DNA of 60,531 nt from a virus, in the IMG/VR virus record IMGVR_UViG_3300046004_001101, positions 1 through 60,531 of that record; one strand, 5' to 3'. The notes beneath the pieces were generated by a model that ran no database searches, was not told where the DNA came from, and saw nothing but the letters and a program-made list of their open reading frames with translations. Of this stretch, positions 24,200 to 31,443 are shown one piece after another (within the stretch, counting starts at the first letter, position 1; every line of letters begins with the position of its first letter). A program made the position numbers and the translations under genes.

Positions 24200-25245
24200 C
24201 TTGTTCTCCATTTTTAATGTTTTCTAAGTAAAATTTATAAGCTGGTGATTCCTGATAATTTTCAAAGTGCGATTCTATTAAATCAGGTAGAATTTTATTA
24301 TATTTAACGATGTTATCATGAGCCGATAAGGGTCTGAAATTAGTATAATGTGATAATGCAAGTACAGATTCTTTATCGAAGGCTAGGCTTATTGGAATAA
24401 TATGGTCTAAATGATTATCTCTATTTAATACAAATTCCGAATTTTGATTCAAAATGTAATCTTTAAACTCAAAAATACTACAACCAAGAACTTCTATGCT
24501 ATGAATATCTTTAACTAAAGTAGTATTCTTAAATGCGGCAACCACTGCTTTTCTAAATCTAGTTTTAAGAATTGCAATATCATCCTTAGTAGAATGATAT
24601 TTTGCTATTTTACATCTCCTTCTTCTTACATATTCGCTAATGTTTTTATTTTTATGGTAGTTACTATCACATTCCTTGCAACAAGCTGCAAAACCACTTT
24701 TATGTTTTTTATTTATTCTAAAATAATCGGTTGATAATACTTTTTTTACATTGAGAACATTTCTTTTCTAAAATAGAGCTATTTTTATCGTAATTTACAG
24801 TTACTTGATATTCCTTTATACAAAATACACAAGTTCCATTAAAACCATCTCGCATAGCTTTATTAAAATGAAAATAATAGACGTACCACTCATTGTTACA
24901 TACTCTGCATATCTTAGTTATTAAAGACGTATCAGGCTTATTATTTTTCAGTTTATTATAGATACTTTCACAAAGTTTACATACGTTATTATAACCAGTC
25001 TTACATTTTCGGTCTAAAGAAAATAAGTTTACTTCTTTTTCTTCTTTGCATTTAGTACATTTTATAAATAATATATTTTTATCAGGTTCATTTCGTAGTG
25101 ATTTTGTTGTTTTTGATATGCACTCTTTACATTGTGTTTTTAATTTATCTAAAGTTGATTTTTGCTTACTAAACATCTCAGCAGGTTTATGTTCGTGACA
25201 TTTTGAACATTCTTTCAAACCAGTTTCTTCGTTTAATCTTGGCAT
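24186..25245 (-). pseudogene. Frameshifted zinc-ribbon HNH endonuclease
   Basis: The first frame (25245 to 24718) gives 175 residues with repeated CxxC zinc ribbons (ECSKCHEHKPAEMF, CKECIS, KCTKCKEEKEVNLFS, CSQCKK) and stops. Skipping one base in the seven-A run (24741-24747) continues as VLSTDYFRINKKHKSGFAAC, CKECDSNYHKNKN, then RFRKAVVAAFKN and the HNH end LDHIIPISLAFDKES, SHYTNFRPLSAHDNIVKYNK, to 24186. The joined product of about 352 residues parallels the intact endonuclease at 34818. Either mutation, sequencing error in a homopolymer, or rescue by slippage. Confidence 0.8.
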
Positions 25246-25277
25246 TTTATGATTCCTTTTATCAATTATGGAAGTGT

Positions 25278-25348
25278 GATTATCAATTAAAACGTAGCAA
25301 CAGGTGATAAGTCTGCTTTCGGGAGCTACCCTAGCTACATTGATAATT
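25278..25348 (+). ncRNA. Candidate C4-like three-stem RNA, copy 2
   Basis: Outer arms GATTATCAAT / ATTGATAATT (one G-U pair on the plus strand) and GTAGC / GCTAC enclose an AGCA...TGCT hairpin and a GGG-AGCTA-CCC hairpin. The layout matches the element at 20903-20958 with compensating stem differences. It is antisense to the leader of the frameshifted HNH gene and its right arm overlaps that gene's -10 box. Confidence 0.4.
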
Positions 25349-25374
25349 ATTTCATAAAATTACGGTTTTGTCAA
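25346..25374 (-). promoter_or_regulatory. Promoter for the frameshifted HNH gene
   Basis: Minus strand TTGACA, 17-bp spacer ending TATGA, AATAAT. It lies just after the stop of the cytosine methyltransferase gene and reads through the structured leader at 25278-25348. Confidence 0.65.
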
Positions 25375-25395
25375 CCAAATCAAGTTTATCTTTAT

Positions 25396-26274
25396 TCATT
25401 TCAAACCTCCAAAAATATGTGCAATTACATCTACAGTCCACGAATTACCTAACATCTTGTATCGTTGACTGTTACTAACTGATTTAGTATAGGTATCTGG
25501 AAATGTTTGCAATCTTTCACATTCTATAGGTGTTAGTTTTCTGAAATACATTATTGAATCTTCAGGTTCACATACAACTAAACCTAATTTACTTCTAGTA
25601 ACCATTGATTTTGCGTTCTCTTTATAAATCGTAGCTAATATAGTGTTTGATTTATTTTTAAAAACTAATTGTCTACGATTCTTTTCAAAATACGATTTTA
25701 AGTTACCACCTTTAAAGTAGTTTGCATCAATACGGAATGATTTATCTCTATCAACAAAACCAGTTTCAAGTTCATCTTTAAGTGATATACCTCTATCATC
25801 AGGTTGTGTTACATTAGGAATGTTAGTCCAATATAGTCGTTTTCTGTTCTGTGCAGATACTAATGCTGAGTTAATCATAATAGGTTGCACACCTAACGCT
25901 TCACTAATCACATCTTGATATTCCTGTTTCATTACTACATTTTCAAGTAAGAAATACTTTGGCTTAACATGACGTAAGATATTCACAAACTCAAAGAATA
26001 ATGCACTTCTAGGGTCATTGAAGTTTAATTGCTTACCCGCAAAACTAAAACCTTGACATGGACTGCCACCGATAACTAAATCAATTTCTGGTAAATCCCA
26101 TTCTTCCCATTTAGTCACGTCACCTAATCTAATAATTTTAGGGTAATTTTCTTGTGATACTTGAATCGCATACTTATCAACTTCAGACGCATAATAGTCA
26201 GTCACTTCAATACCAGCTCGTTCTAATGCAACCATGCCTGCTGAAATACCATCAAATAAACTTAAAATATTCAT
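25396..26274 (-). CDS. DNA cytosine-5 methyltransferase
   Basis: 292 residues. Motif I SLFDGISAG (5-13), motif IV GSPCQGFSFAG with the catalytic Cys73, motif VI FLLENV, motif VIII QNRKRLYWTN, motif IX-X RKLTPIECERLQTFPDTYT and MLGNSWTVDVI. All motifs of a small Dcm-type enzyme are present. Likely protects phage DNA from host restriction; no partner nuclease is present. With the N6 enzyme at 12648 the phage has two types of base methylation. Confidence 0.95.
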   Translation of the reverse strand: MNILSLFDGISAGMVALERAGIEVTDYYASEVDKYAIQVSQENYPKIIRLGDVTKWEEWDLPEIDLVIGGSPCQGFSFAGKQLNFNDPRSALFFEFVNILRHVKPKYFLLENVVMKQEYQDVISEALGVQPIMINSALVSAQNRKRLYWTNIPNVTQPDDRGISLKDELETGFVDRDKSFRIDANYFKGGNLKSYFEKNRRQLVFKNKSNTILATIYKENAKSMVTRSKLGLVVCEPEDSIMYFRKLTPIECERLQTFPDTYTKSVSNSQRYKMLGNSWTVDVIAHIFGGLK

Positions 26275-26286
26275 TCCAATTCTCCC

Positions 26287-26469
26287 TTACTTTTTATAAC
26301 ACCCAATATGAAACTGCTCCAAATGCTTAAACTGTGTCACAGATTCAGTCATAGCGGTCTTAGCGTGTTCACACGATTCCATTGAATCGAACACAATCGT
26401 TTGTGATGTAGTTGCTGGGTTAGCTACGCTACCACCATAAAAGAATAAAATCATTACTAATGTTGTCAT
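26287..26469 (-). CDS. Small protein with N-terminal hydrophobic segment
   Basis: 60 residues from the ATG nine bases after GGAG: MTTLVMILFFYGGSVANPAT, then VFDSMESCEHAKTAMTES, ending HIGCYKK. The hydrophobic start, DSMESC and terminal Cys resemble small DUF1482-like phage proteins and the 58-residue protein at 12078. A signal peptide or single anchor is likely; function unknown. Confidence 0.6.
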   Translation of the reverse strand: MTTLVMILFFYGGSVANPATTSQTIVFDSMESCEHAKTAMTESVTQFKHLEQFHIGCYKK

Positions 26470-26495
26470 GTTGTGTTGCTCCAATGCTAAATAAA

Positions 26496-26522
26496 CCCTT
26501 AACGAATTACCTTCGTTAAGGG
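26496..26522 (-). terminator. Rho-independent terminator
   Basis: 11-bp arms CCCTTAACGAA / TTCGTTAAGGG with a five-base loop, followed on the minus strand by TTTATTT. It ends the unit containing the 62-residue gene and stands before the 60-residue gene. Confidence 0.8.
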
Positions 26523-26554
26523 TGAAAGTCATACTACGTTAAAAACGTTATGGT

Positions 26555-26743
26555 TTAACAGTCCTCGAAATACATACTTTTTTCAATTTTTATACGTTTT
26601 ACTTCTTTATTTTTTTCATTCTTAATCGATAACTTTTCGTTTATCAACTGACAACGAAATTCTAATGGAAATTTACTTAATTCTGATATTAAATCATTTA
26701 TTGAGTTTACACAATCCCTTTCTGTATCATTTAATGTAATCAT
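26555..26743 (-). CDS. Small hypothetical protein
   Basis: 62 residues, MITLNDTERDCVNSINDLIS, ELSKFPLEFRCQLINEKLSI, then a Lys-rich end. Isolated between two terminators, so it is probably expressed from its own or a read-through transcript. Not recognised. Confidence 0.6.
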   Translation of the reverse strand: MITLNDTERDCVNSINDLISELSKFPLEFRCQLINEKLSIKNEKNKEVKRIKIEKSMYFEDC

Positions 26744-26756
26744 TTCGTTCTCCGAA

Positions 26757-26781
26757 AAACCCGTTAGTAAATAACGGGTTT
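26757..26781 (-). terminator. Rho-independent terminator after the DUF669 gene
   Basis: 10-bp arms AAACCCGTTA / TAACGGGTTT around a five-base loop, then TTTTC on the minus strand. Confidence 0.85.
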
Positions 26782-26797
26782 CTTAATTTAATTATTG

Positions 26798-27499
26798 TTA
26801 TTCAGCAGAGAGCCACGCTGGTTCATCTGAAATATCCGCTTCAGTCGTTGTCACATCTGGTACAGATACAGGTGCAACAGGAGTGGGTTTAGCTACTGGT
26901 GGAGCTTTAGGTGCTACTGGAATAGAAGGCGGAGCTGACGGTGGTCGTGAACCTACTGGAACAGGTGTCGCTACTGAACCACCTAATTCAGCTACTTTCG
27001 CTTTATACGCATCTGACTTTAATGTGTCAGCAATCGACACTAACGGTAAATCTTCACCTTTAACAGTTGAATCCACGCTATAAAACCCTTTAATGCGTGC
27101 ATTAACACCAACTTTTTCATTACCGTCTTTATCTTTGTACGTTGAGAACTCATGTTTAGCACGAACTTTCAATGGTTTTTTATACAACTGTGAAGGATGT
27201 GATGCAACTAAACCTAACGCATCGAATACTTGTTTAATTGTACCCATACTAATTTCAACTGCTTTTTCGTTAGGATTTTTATGGTTAAGATAGTGACTTG
27301 TTTCTGCACCTTCAAATTCTTTATTACCGATGACCTGTAAAGTCCATAATTCACCTAAATGAGTTGCTTCATTTTTACCTGGTTTGAATTCTGATTTGAT
27401 AATCATCGCTGTAACAACCCCTTCAGGGAATCCCACAAAAGATGATTCGCCGTTAGCTTGTACTTCATTCCAATTTTTTACTGATTCATATAAAGACAT
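26798..27499 (-). CDS. DUF669 family protein, probable ssDNA-binding protein
   Basis: 233 residues from the ATG after GGAGAAATAAA. The N-terminal 140 residues (MSLYESVKNWNEVQANGESS, FPEGVVTAMIIKSEFKPGKN, ELWTLQVIGNKEFEG, YLNHKNPNEKAVEISMGTIK) fit DUF669, a phage family found beside recombination ATPases. A Pro/Ala/Val linker (about 180-215) leads to an acidic tip ending DISDEPAWLSAE, like the protein-interaction tail of SSB proteins. Likely coats single-stranded DNA for the Sak4-like ATPase or polymerase. Confidence 0.8.
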   Translation of the reverse strand: MSLYESVKNWNEVQANGESSFVGFPEGVVTAMIIKSEFKPGKNEATHLGELWTLQVIGNKEFEGAETSHYLNHKNPNEKAVEISMGTIKQVFDALGLVASHPSQLYKKPLKVRAKHEFSTYKDKDGNEKVGVNARIKGFYSVDSTVKGEDLPLVSIADTLKSDAYKAKVAELGGSVATPVPVGSRPPSAPPSIPVAPKAPPVAKPTPVAPVSVPDVTTTEADISDEPAWLSAE

Positions 27500-27520
27500 T
27501 TTATTTCTCCAATTAAGTAT

Positions 27521-27543
27521 GGTTAGTTTTAATCGGACTAACC
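27521..27543 (-). promoter_or_regulatory. 5' stem-loop of the DUF669 mRNA
   Basis: Arms GGTTAGT / ACTAACC with a nine-base loop, 15-20 bases before the GGAG site and just after the promoter at 27558-27586. One of many such 5' hairpins on the leftward strand. Confidence 0.5.
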
Positions 27544-27557
27544 TTAACCGATGATTC

Positions 27558-27586
27558 ATTGTATTTTAAACTGATTCTTGTGTCAA
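27558..27586 (-). promoter_or_regulatory. Sigma70-type promoter for the DUF669 gene
   Basis: Minus strand TTGACA, 17-bp spacer, TACAAT. It overlaps the 3' end of the 58-residue gene upstream. Confidence 0.8.
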
Positions 27587-27742
27587 CAACTTTCTTTGCA
27601 AATCACAAATACACATTGAAAGACGTAACGCTTCGGTAGCTAAGATATTGTATTTGAATGAATCTGGTTCATTACCAAGGTCATACAAATCAAGTTTAAG
27701 TGATGTTAATTCATCAGTCCATTCATTTAATAAGAAATTCAT
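27566..27742 (-). CDS. Small hypothetical helical protein
   Basis: 58 residues from the ATG six bases after GAGG: MNFLLNEWTDELTSLKLDLY, DLGNEPDSFKYNILATEALR, LSMCICDLQRKLLTQESV. Looks like a helical bundle; not recognised. Its 3' end contains the promoter of the next gene. Confidence 0.6.
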   Translation of the reverse strand: MNFLLNEWTDELTSLKLDLYDLGNEPDSFKYNILATEALRLSMCICDLQRKLLTQESV

Positions 27743-27745
27743 TTA

Positions 27746-27976
27746 TTACCTCGTGTGTCTTGGAATCGTTAATTTACCACATTGATAGTTACCGTTATTT
27801 TCTTTCGGCTTAGTTCTTTCTAGCTTTTCTTCCCACCACAGTAAGAATGGTTCGATATGTGATTCATCCCATTCACTGTGCAAATTAGGTTTAGGTATCA
27901 TACCAGAATAAATAGACATCTCTACCTGCTTCGTTGTAACATTTACGCGATTGATAATATCTTCAATTGTTGTCAT
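27746..27976 (-). CDS. Small protein with putative MerR/excisionase-like HTH
   Basis: 76 residues from MTTIEDIINRVNVTTKQVEM; then SIYSGMIPKPNLHSEWDESH and IEPFLLWWEEKL. The helix-turn-helix pattern followed by a strand and 'W...DI.PF...W' resembles AlpA/excisionase-like winged HTH proteins. DNA binding is inferred. Overlaps the upstream gene end. Confidence 0.6.
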   Translation of the reverse strand: MTTIEDIINRVNVTTKQVEMSIYSGMIPKPNLHSEWDESHIEPFLLWWEEKLERTKPKENNGNYQCGKLTIPRHTR

Positions 27977-28259
27977 TAGTTTCACCTGTTGCTTTAGCTA
28001 TTAGTGCGCGAGTTCTGTCTGCCAAATCTTGCATTGCTGTATTTTCTATACCAATTCCACAATCACATAGACGCTTTAATGCTTCATCCGTATAGGAAAG
28101 ATGCTCAATAAGCATTTCAAGCAAATCAGGTGCGGCGGAAATTAGTTTGACATTTGCTTTAGCTTCTTCATGACCGTAACCAATCCAAGCATTGCAGCCT
28201 GATATTCGATAACCATTGCCCCTTCCATTAGGCTCAGATACTTCCCATTTAGTTGTCAT
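27963..28259 (-). CDS. Phage hypothetical protein of the 'KLISAAPDLLEML' type
   Basis: 98 residues: MTTKWEVSEPNGRGNGYRIS, then EEAKANVKLISAAPDLLEML, a motif frequent in small phage and prophage proteins of unknown role, followed by LCDCGIGIE and a helical end. Starts in ATGA overlap with the upstream gene. Confidence 0.7.
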   Translation of the reverse strand: MTTKWEVSEPNGRGNGYRISGCNAWIGYGHEEAKANVKLISAAPDLLEMLIEHLSYTDEALKRLCDCGIGIENTAMQDLADRTRALIAKATGETNDNN

Positions 28260-28666
28260 TCACCACCTCCCGCACGCTCAAATTTAGCGAGTTCATCTTC
28301 CGAACATATCTTTATCACCTTGCGTAATGTCCTATTTTCATTTTCTAGGTCGTTTATTCTGCTTAGGTGTGTGTTAATAGTGTCCCAAGCACTTCTCAAG
28401 TCATCTTTGTGACGTTTTTGCTCACCATCCTTGTATTCTTGCGAGGCAGCATTGACTTTCTCATACCACTCTTTTGAATCTTTGACGATAAATTCTTTGT
28501 TTCGGAATGTTCTTTCTACTGCGGTTATCAGGAGAGTGTAAGCATTACTTGACCAGAAGGTTATTGATACGAAAGGAACACCAATAGAACACAAGCCATC
28601 TACCTCGCTATGTTTTCCAGCGTGAAACCTAAACTCAGTATGGAAATTTATTACAATTGCACTCAT
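28256..28666 (-). CDS. Hypothetical protein with C-terminal coiled coil
   Basis: 136 residues. An N-terminal beta-rich part (MSAIVINFHTEFRFHAGKHS, GLCSIGVPFVSITFWSSNAY) is followed by a charged coiled coil (about 75-125). Not recognised. AGGTG precedes the start. Confidence 0.65.
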   Translation of the reverse strand: MSAIVINFHTEFRFHAGKHSEVDGLCSIGVPFVSITFWSSNAYTLLITAVERTFRNKEFIVKDSKEWYEKVNAASQEYKDGEQKRHKDDLRSAWDTINTHLSRINDLENENRTLRKVIKICSEDELAKFERAGGGE

Positions 28667-28668
28667 GA

Positions 28669-28740
28669 TTACACCTGTTCAATTTGTACTAAATCCGTGT
28701 TAATGGAATTCAGTAATTCCTGTACTTTTTCTTTGTTCAT
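28669..28740 (-). CDS. 23-residue leader peptide candidate
   Basis: MNKEKVQELLNSINTDLVQI then EQV, with AGGAG eight bases upstream; its last codons form the AGGTG ribosome site of the next gene. May serve translational coupling. Low certainty. Confidence 0.3.
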   Translation of the reverse strand: MNKEKVQELLNSINTDLVQIEQV

Positions 28741-28791
28741 TTTTCATTCTCCTAAAGTTAAGCTCATCCTTGAGCGAATTTAAATCCTAGT

Positions 28792-29592
28792 TTATTTTAC
28801 TCGGTAGTCTTTTCCGTAGCATCTTAGCACAACTTCTGCAAATGCGTTCCAACCATCATGTCTAGGGATAGTTATTTTTTCATCAATATCTAATCTATTT
28901 TTAGCATAATACGAATCGTTAGGTACGCAGTCTAAAACACGATTGCGTTCACCTTTTTCATTAGGTTCGCTAATGTACAAATAAGCAATACAATCGCTCC
29001 ATTGCTGCACAAGGTGACGACCGCCGTACTTACCTTCTTTAGTTGGTGCATTTAAAAGAATGTCAATAAAGTCATGTTCAACTGAGTATTCACCTTTTTT
29101 AACTTGTGTGACTACGCTATGTGCGGCGCACAAGATGTTAATACCACAACTAGAAAAATAATCCAACCAGTGTAATAGGGAACACCATTCTTTATTCAAT
29201 ATAACTGCTCCGTTTCCGTAACCTTTGTGACAAGTGTTAATTGACGCTGATTTATCATTTACCATCTTAGGGTCGCTAGAAATAACATATTGAGTCATCA
29301 TTCTTTCAATGCTAGATAAACTGTCAATAGTAATGTTCTCAAAAGTATTAGTTCCGTTTGCAATCAATTCGGCAACTTCACCAAATAAAGATAATAACGA
29401 TTGATAATCTGAAATTGGAATAACCGTATTTCTTTTTTTATCAAGATTTAAATATCCGTTTTCAGCGGCACAATACAATGTGTTATTTAAACTACCCATA
29501 AAGGTTGATTTACCACAACCTTCTCTACTTAGAACCACAAATTTAATACCTTGTTTTAAATCTTCGTGTACTGCCGTTGATAACATGCTCAT
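28792..29592 (-). CDS. Sak4-like RecA-fold ATPase (AAA_24), recombination protein
   Basis: 266 residues. Walker A SREGCGKST (22-30, Lys28), Walker B strand ENITIDSLSS (Asp90). The compact RecA fold without N- or C-terminal extensions, and the neighbourhood of DUF669 and Cas4-like nuclease genes, point to a Sak4-type single-strand annealing ATPase of phage recombination. Start follows GGAGATGTGAA. A general AAA_24 phage ATPase is the alternative. Confidence 0.85.
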   Translation of the reverse strand: MSMLSTAVHEDLKQGIKFVVLSREGCGKSTFMGSLNNTLYCAAENGYLNLDKKRNTVIPISDYQSLLSLFGEVAELIANGTNTFENITIDSLSSIERMMTQYVISSDPKMVNDKSASINTCHKGYGNGAVILNKEWCSLLHWLDYFSSCGINILCAAHSVVTQVKKGEYSVEHDFIDILLNAPTKEGKYGGRHLVQQWSDCIAYLYISEPNEKGERNRVLDCVPNDSYYAKNRLDIDEKITIPRHDGWNAFAEVVLRCYGKDYRVK

Positions 29593-29593
29593 T

Positions 29594-29830
29594 TCACATC
29601 TCCAATTTCATTTTAATTAAACTAACCAATTCTTCTGACTTATTTATACGTTTATTAACCAAGTCAACTAAACAATACAAAATAAACTTTCTACCACCAT
29701 TACCTACAAAGATAGGTTTGGTATAGCCTTTTTCATCATAGTAGTTTAGAAAGTTAGCCGATTTACCTAATTGCTTACACAATACACTACGCGATATAAA
29801 CTGGGTGTCAAATCGTTCTTGTGTCATCAT
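29594..29830 (-). CDS. Small HTH protein
   Basis: 78 residues: MMTQERFDTQFISRSVLCKQ, LGKSANFLNYYDEKGYTKPI, FVGNGGRKFILYCLVDLVNK. The 'SRSVLCKQLGKSANFLNYYDEKG' core has the spacing of a MerR-like helix-turn-helix with a following strand. Starts in ATGA overlap with the upstream gene. Target unknown. Confidence 0.65.
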   Translation of the reverse strand: MMTQERFDTQFISRSVLCKQLGKSANFLNYYDEKGYTKPIFVGNGGRKFILYCLVDLVNKRINKSEELVSLIKMKLEM

Positions 29831-30027
29831 AATATGTAATCCACTTTATCAAACTGACGTAAGTAATTCTGTACTTCTTCAAACTCACTCATTACTCGTT
29901 CAATCCATTTAACTTTATCTAACGGTAATTCGTTACCAACTGCACCAATTTCATTCATCTTACCATGTGTCATTCTAATAATTTGATAGAATGGGTACAA
30001 CTCATCTACATCAATAAATACTTTCAT
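29827..30027 (-). CDS. Hypothetical protein
   Basis: 66 residues: MKVFIDVDELYPFYQIIRMT, LPLDKVKWIERVMSEFEEVQ, NYLRQFDKVDYIL. Alpha/beta; not recognised. Coupled to the downstream HTH gene. Confidence 0.65.
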   Translation of the reverse strand: MKVFIDVDELYPFYQIIRMTHGKMNEIGAVGNELPLDKVKWIERVMSEFEEVQNYLRQFDKVDYIL

Positions 30028-30043
30028 TTTTATTCTCCGTTAA

Positions 30044-30214
30044 TTATCTTGCATCATCAAACGTTTCTAATACTACTTCTTTATTACCATGTGCAGTAAC
30101 ATCATAATAGATTTTATCTATATTTGTATTATATGTCCAATCTACTTGATATAATTTAACATCAAGTTCTTCATCGAAGATAGCCAAAGCTTCTATCAAT
30201 TCTTTCACTTTCAT
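30044..30214 (-). CDS. Small phage protein of the MKVKE type, copy 2
   Basis: 56 residues: MKVKELIEALAIFDEELDVK, then a beta part ending KEVVLETFDDAR. Same opening and design as the 54-residue protein at 6637-6801. GAGGAAT lies upstream, after a stem-loop. Function unknown. Confidence 0.6.
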   Translation of the reverse strand: MKVKELIEALAIFDEELDVKLYQVDWTYNTNIDKIYYDVTAHGNKEVVLETFDDAR

Positions 30215-30242
30215 TTTCTTATTCCTCGTTTAAATTCGTACC

Positions 30243-30271
30243 GAATCACACTTAACTTTTAGGTGTGATTC
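30243..30271 (-). promoter_or_regulatory. Stem-loop upstream of the second MKVKE gene
   Basis: Perfect arms GAATCACAC / GTGTGATTC with an 11-base loop. No U tract follows on the minus strand. It marks a unit boundary or stabilises the downstream mRNA. Confidence 0.5.
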
Positions 30272-30286
30272 ATTATCCAACTTATT

Positions 30287-30442
30287 TCACATTATGTCAA
30301 TACCGAGAATGAAATTCTCTGCTTCAAGCCAATTTGCATCAGAATCATCACTAAATCCTGATAGCCACAAATAATAAGCACATTCAGATACACGCTGATA
30401 TAAGCAGTAATTATCGTAGAACACTAAGCCGTTTTTAAGCAT
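30287..30442 (-). CDS. DUF2934-like small protein
   Basis: 51 residues: MLKNGLVFYDNYCLYQRVSE, then CAYYLWLSGFSDDSDANWLE, AENFILGIDIM. The A..LW..G..D.S...W..AE pattern is that of DUF2934. Its start overlaps the end of the upstream repeat protein by eight bases, after GGACGG. Function of DUF2934 is unknown. Confidence 0.6.
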   Translation of the reverse strand: MLKNGLVFYDNYCLYQRVSECAYYLWLSGFSDDSDANWLEAENFILGIDIM

Positions 30443-31196
30443 TATGACCGTCCCATTTAACACAGTTGTCAAAACCTTTCTTTTCTTTAGCATTCCATGA
30501 AGTAGCCCCATAATTCCATACCATAGGTTTTCCTGATTCATGAACACCCGCAAAATAACCTTTGTGTCGTCTGAAATCACCATCATCCCACACAATAACC
30601 TTATCATCAACCTTAAAGTCAGCGTAAGGATTGACTTCGATTAGGTCTAAATCAGATTCACACTGATTATCTATGTGAAATTTACCGTATACCGACCATT
30701 TTGTCATTGATATTCCATCTAAAAATCCATACACAGAACTATTTTTAATAACTGCTAGTTCAACTGTGCGACCGTCTTTTGTTTCGTACTTCTTATCCAT
30801 ACTAATTTCTTTCATTTTAACCTCTCTAACTAATTTATATTCATTTTTAATATCTAAACCTGAAATACAATATCCGTTTTTATCCCATATCGTTAGAACA
30901 CCTGGTTTACCATCGTATTTAAGCATACCTTCAAATTGACCGAAAGCATTAACACGAAGTAATTGTGCATCACATCTATTTTCAGTTTTATACTTTTTAC
31001 CAATTTCAAATTCTTTCATTTCATACCCACCTTCTAAATCTGTTTTCGGATTCCATAATTCTAGCTGGTCAGAATAACGCCACGCGCCATCTGACAATCT
31101 ACATCTCTGTGATATTTCAGTTACTTCACAAACTTCATTCTCTCCACCAATAGTTTCATTTACTATTACTTTGTCGCCAATTTTAAATTCATTCAT
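30435..31196 (-). CDS. Modular beta-barrel repeat protein
   Basis: 253 residues built of four similar modules, each opening with a F/I-x-hydrophobic-x-D/G-K-V/Y pattern: MNEFKIGDKVIVN, MKEFEIGKKYKTE, MKEISMDKKYETK, ADFKVDDKVIVWDD. Such modules resemble small Tudor/KOW-like barrels. Two internal module starts are Met codons with their own ribosome sites (GAAGGTGGG and AGAGAGG), so shorter products or a past fusion of tandem genes are possible. Function unknown. Confidence 0.65.
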   Translation of the reverse strand: MNEFKIGDKVIVNETIGGENEVCEVTEISQRCRLSDGAWRYSDQLELWNPKTDLEGGYEMKEFEIGKKYKTENRCDAQLLRVNAFGQFEGMLKYDGKPGVLTIWDKNGYCISGLDIKNEYKLVREVKMKEISMDKKYETKDGRTVELAVIKNSSVYGFLDGISMTKWSVYGKFHIDNQCESDLDLIEVNPYADFKVDDKVIVWDDGDFRRHKGYFAGVHESGKPMVWNYGATSWNAKEKKGFDNCVKWDGHNA

Positions 31197-31443
31197 CTTC
31201 ATTCTCCAACACAAACCATTCAATTCGATACTCGTGGTTTTCATCTACTTCATACTGATAGATATTATCAGATAAATGATGTGTTACATAGTCTACAAAT
31301 ACATATTCATCATTGTTTTTATCCACACTAATACAGAAGTAATTAACGATGTTTCCGTCTATACAAAGTAAATAGGCTTCTTTAATGAATCCACCTTGGG
31401 TTGAACGTTCTTTCAACTTACGCTTAAATTTTTCAAATTTCAT
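31189..31443 (-). CDS. Hypothetical protein
   Basis: 84 residues: MKFEKFKRKLKERSTQGGFI, EYVFVDYVTHHLSDN, acidic C terminus (EWFVLENEDE). Start overlaps the ligase stop (ATGA). Not recognised. Confidence 0.65.
   Translation of the reverse strand: MKFEKFKRKLKERSTQGGFIKEAYLLCIDGNIVNYFCISVDKNNDEYVFVDYVTHHLSDNIYQYEVDENHEYRIEWFVLENEDE

Noticed and set aside
30287-30610. Long leftward frame of 107 codons
   Set aside because: Its first half is out of frame with the well-supported repeat protein; only the last 51 codons, after an overlapping start, look real.
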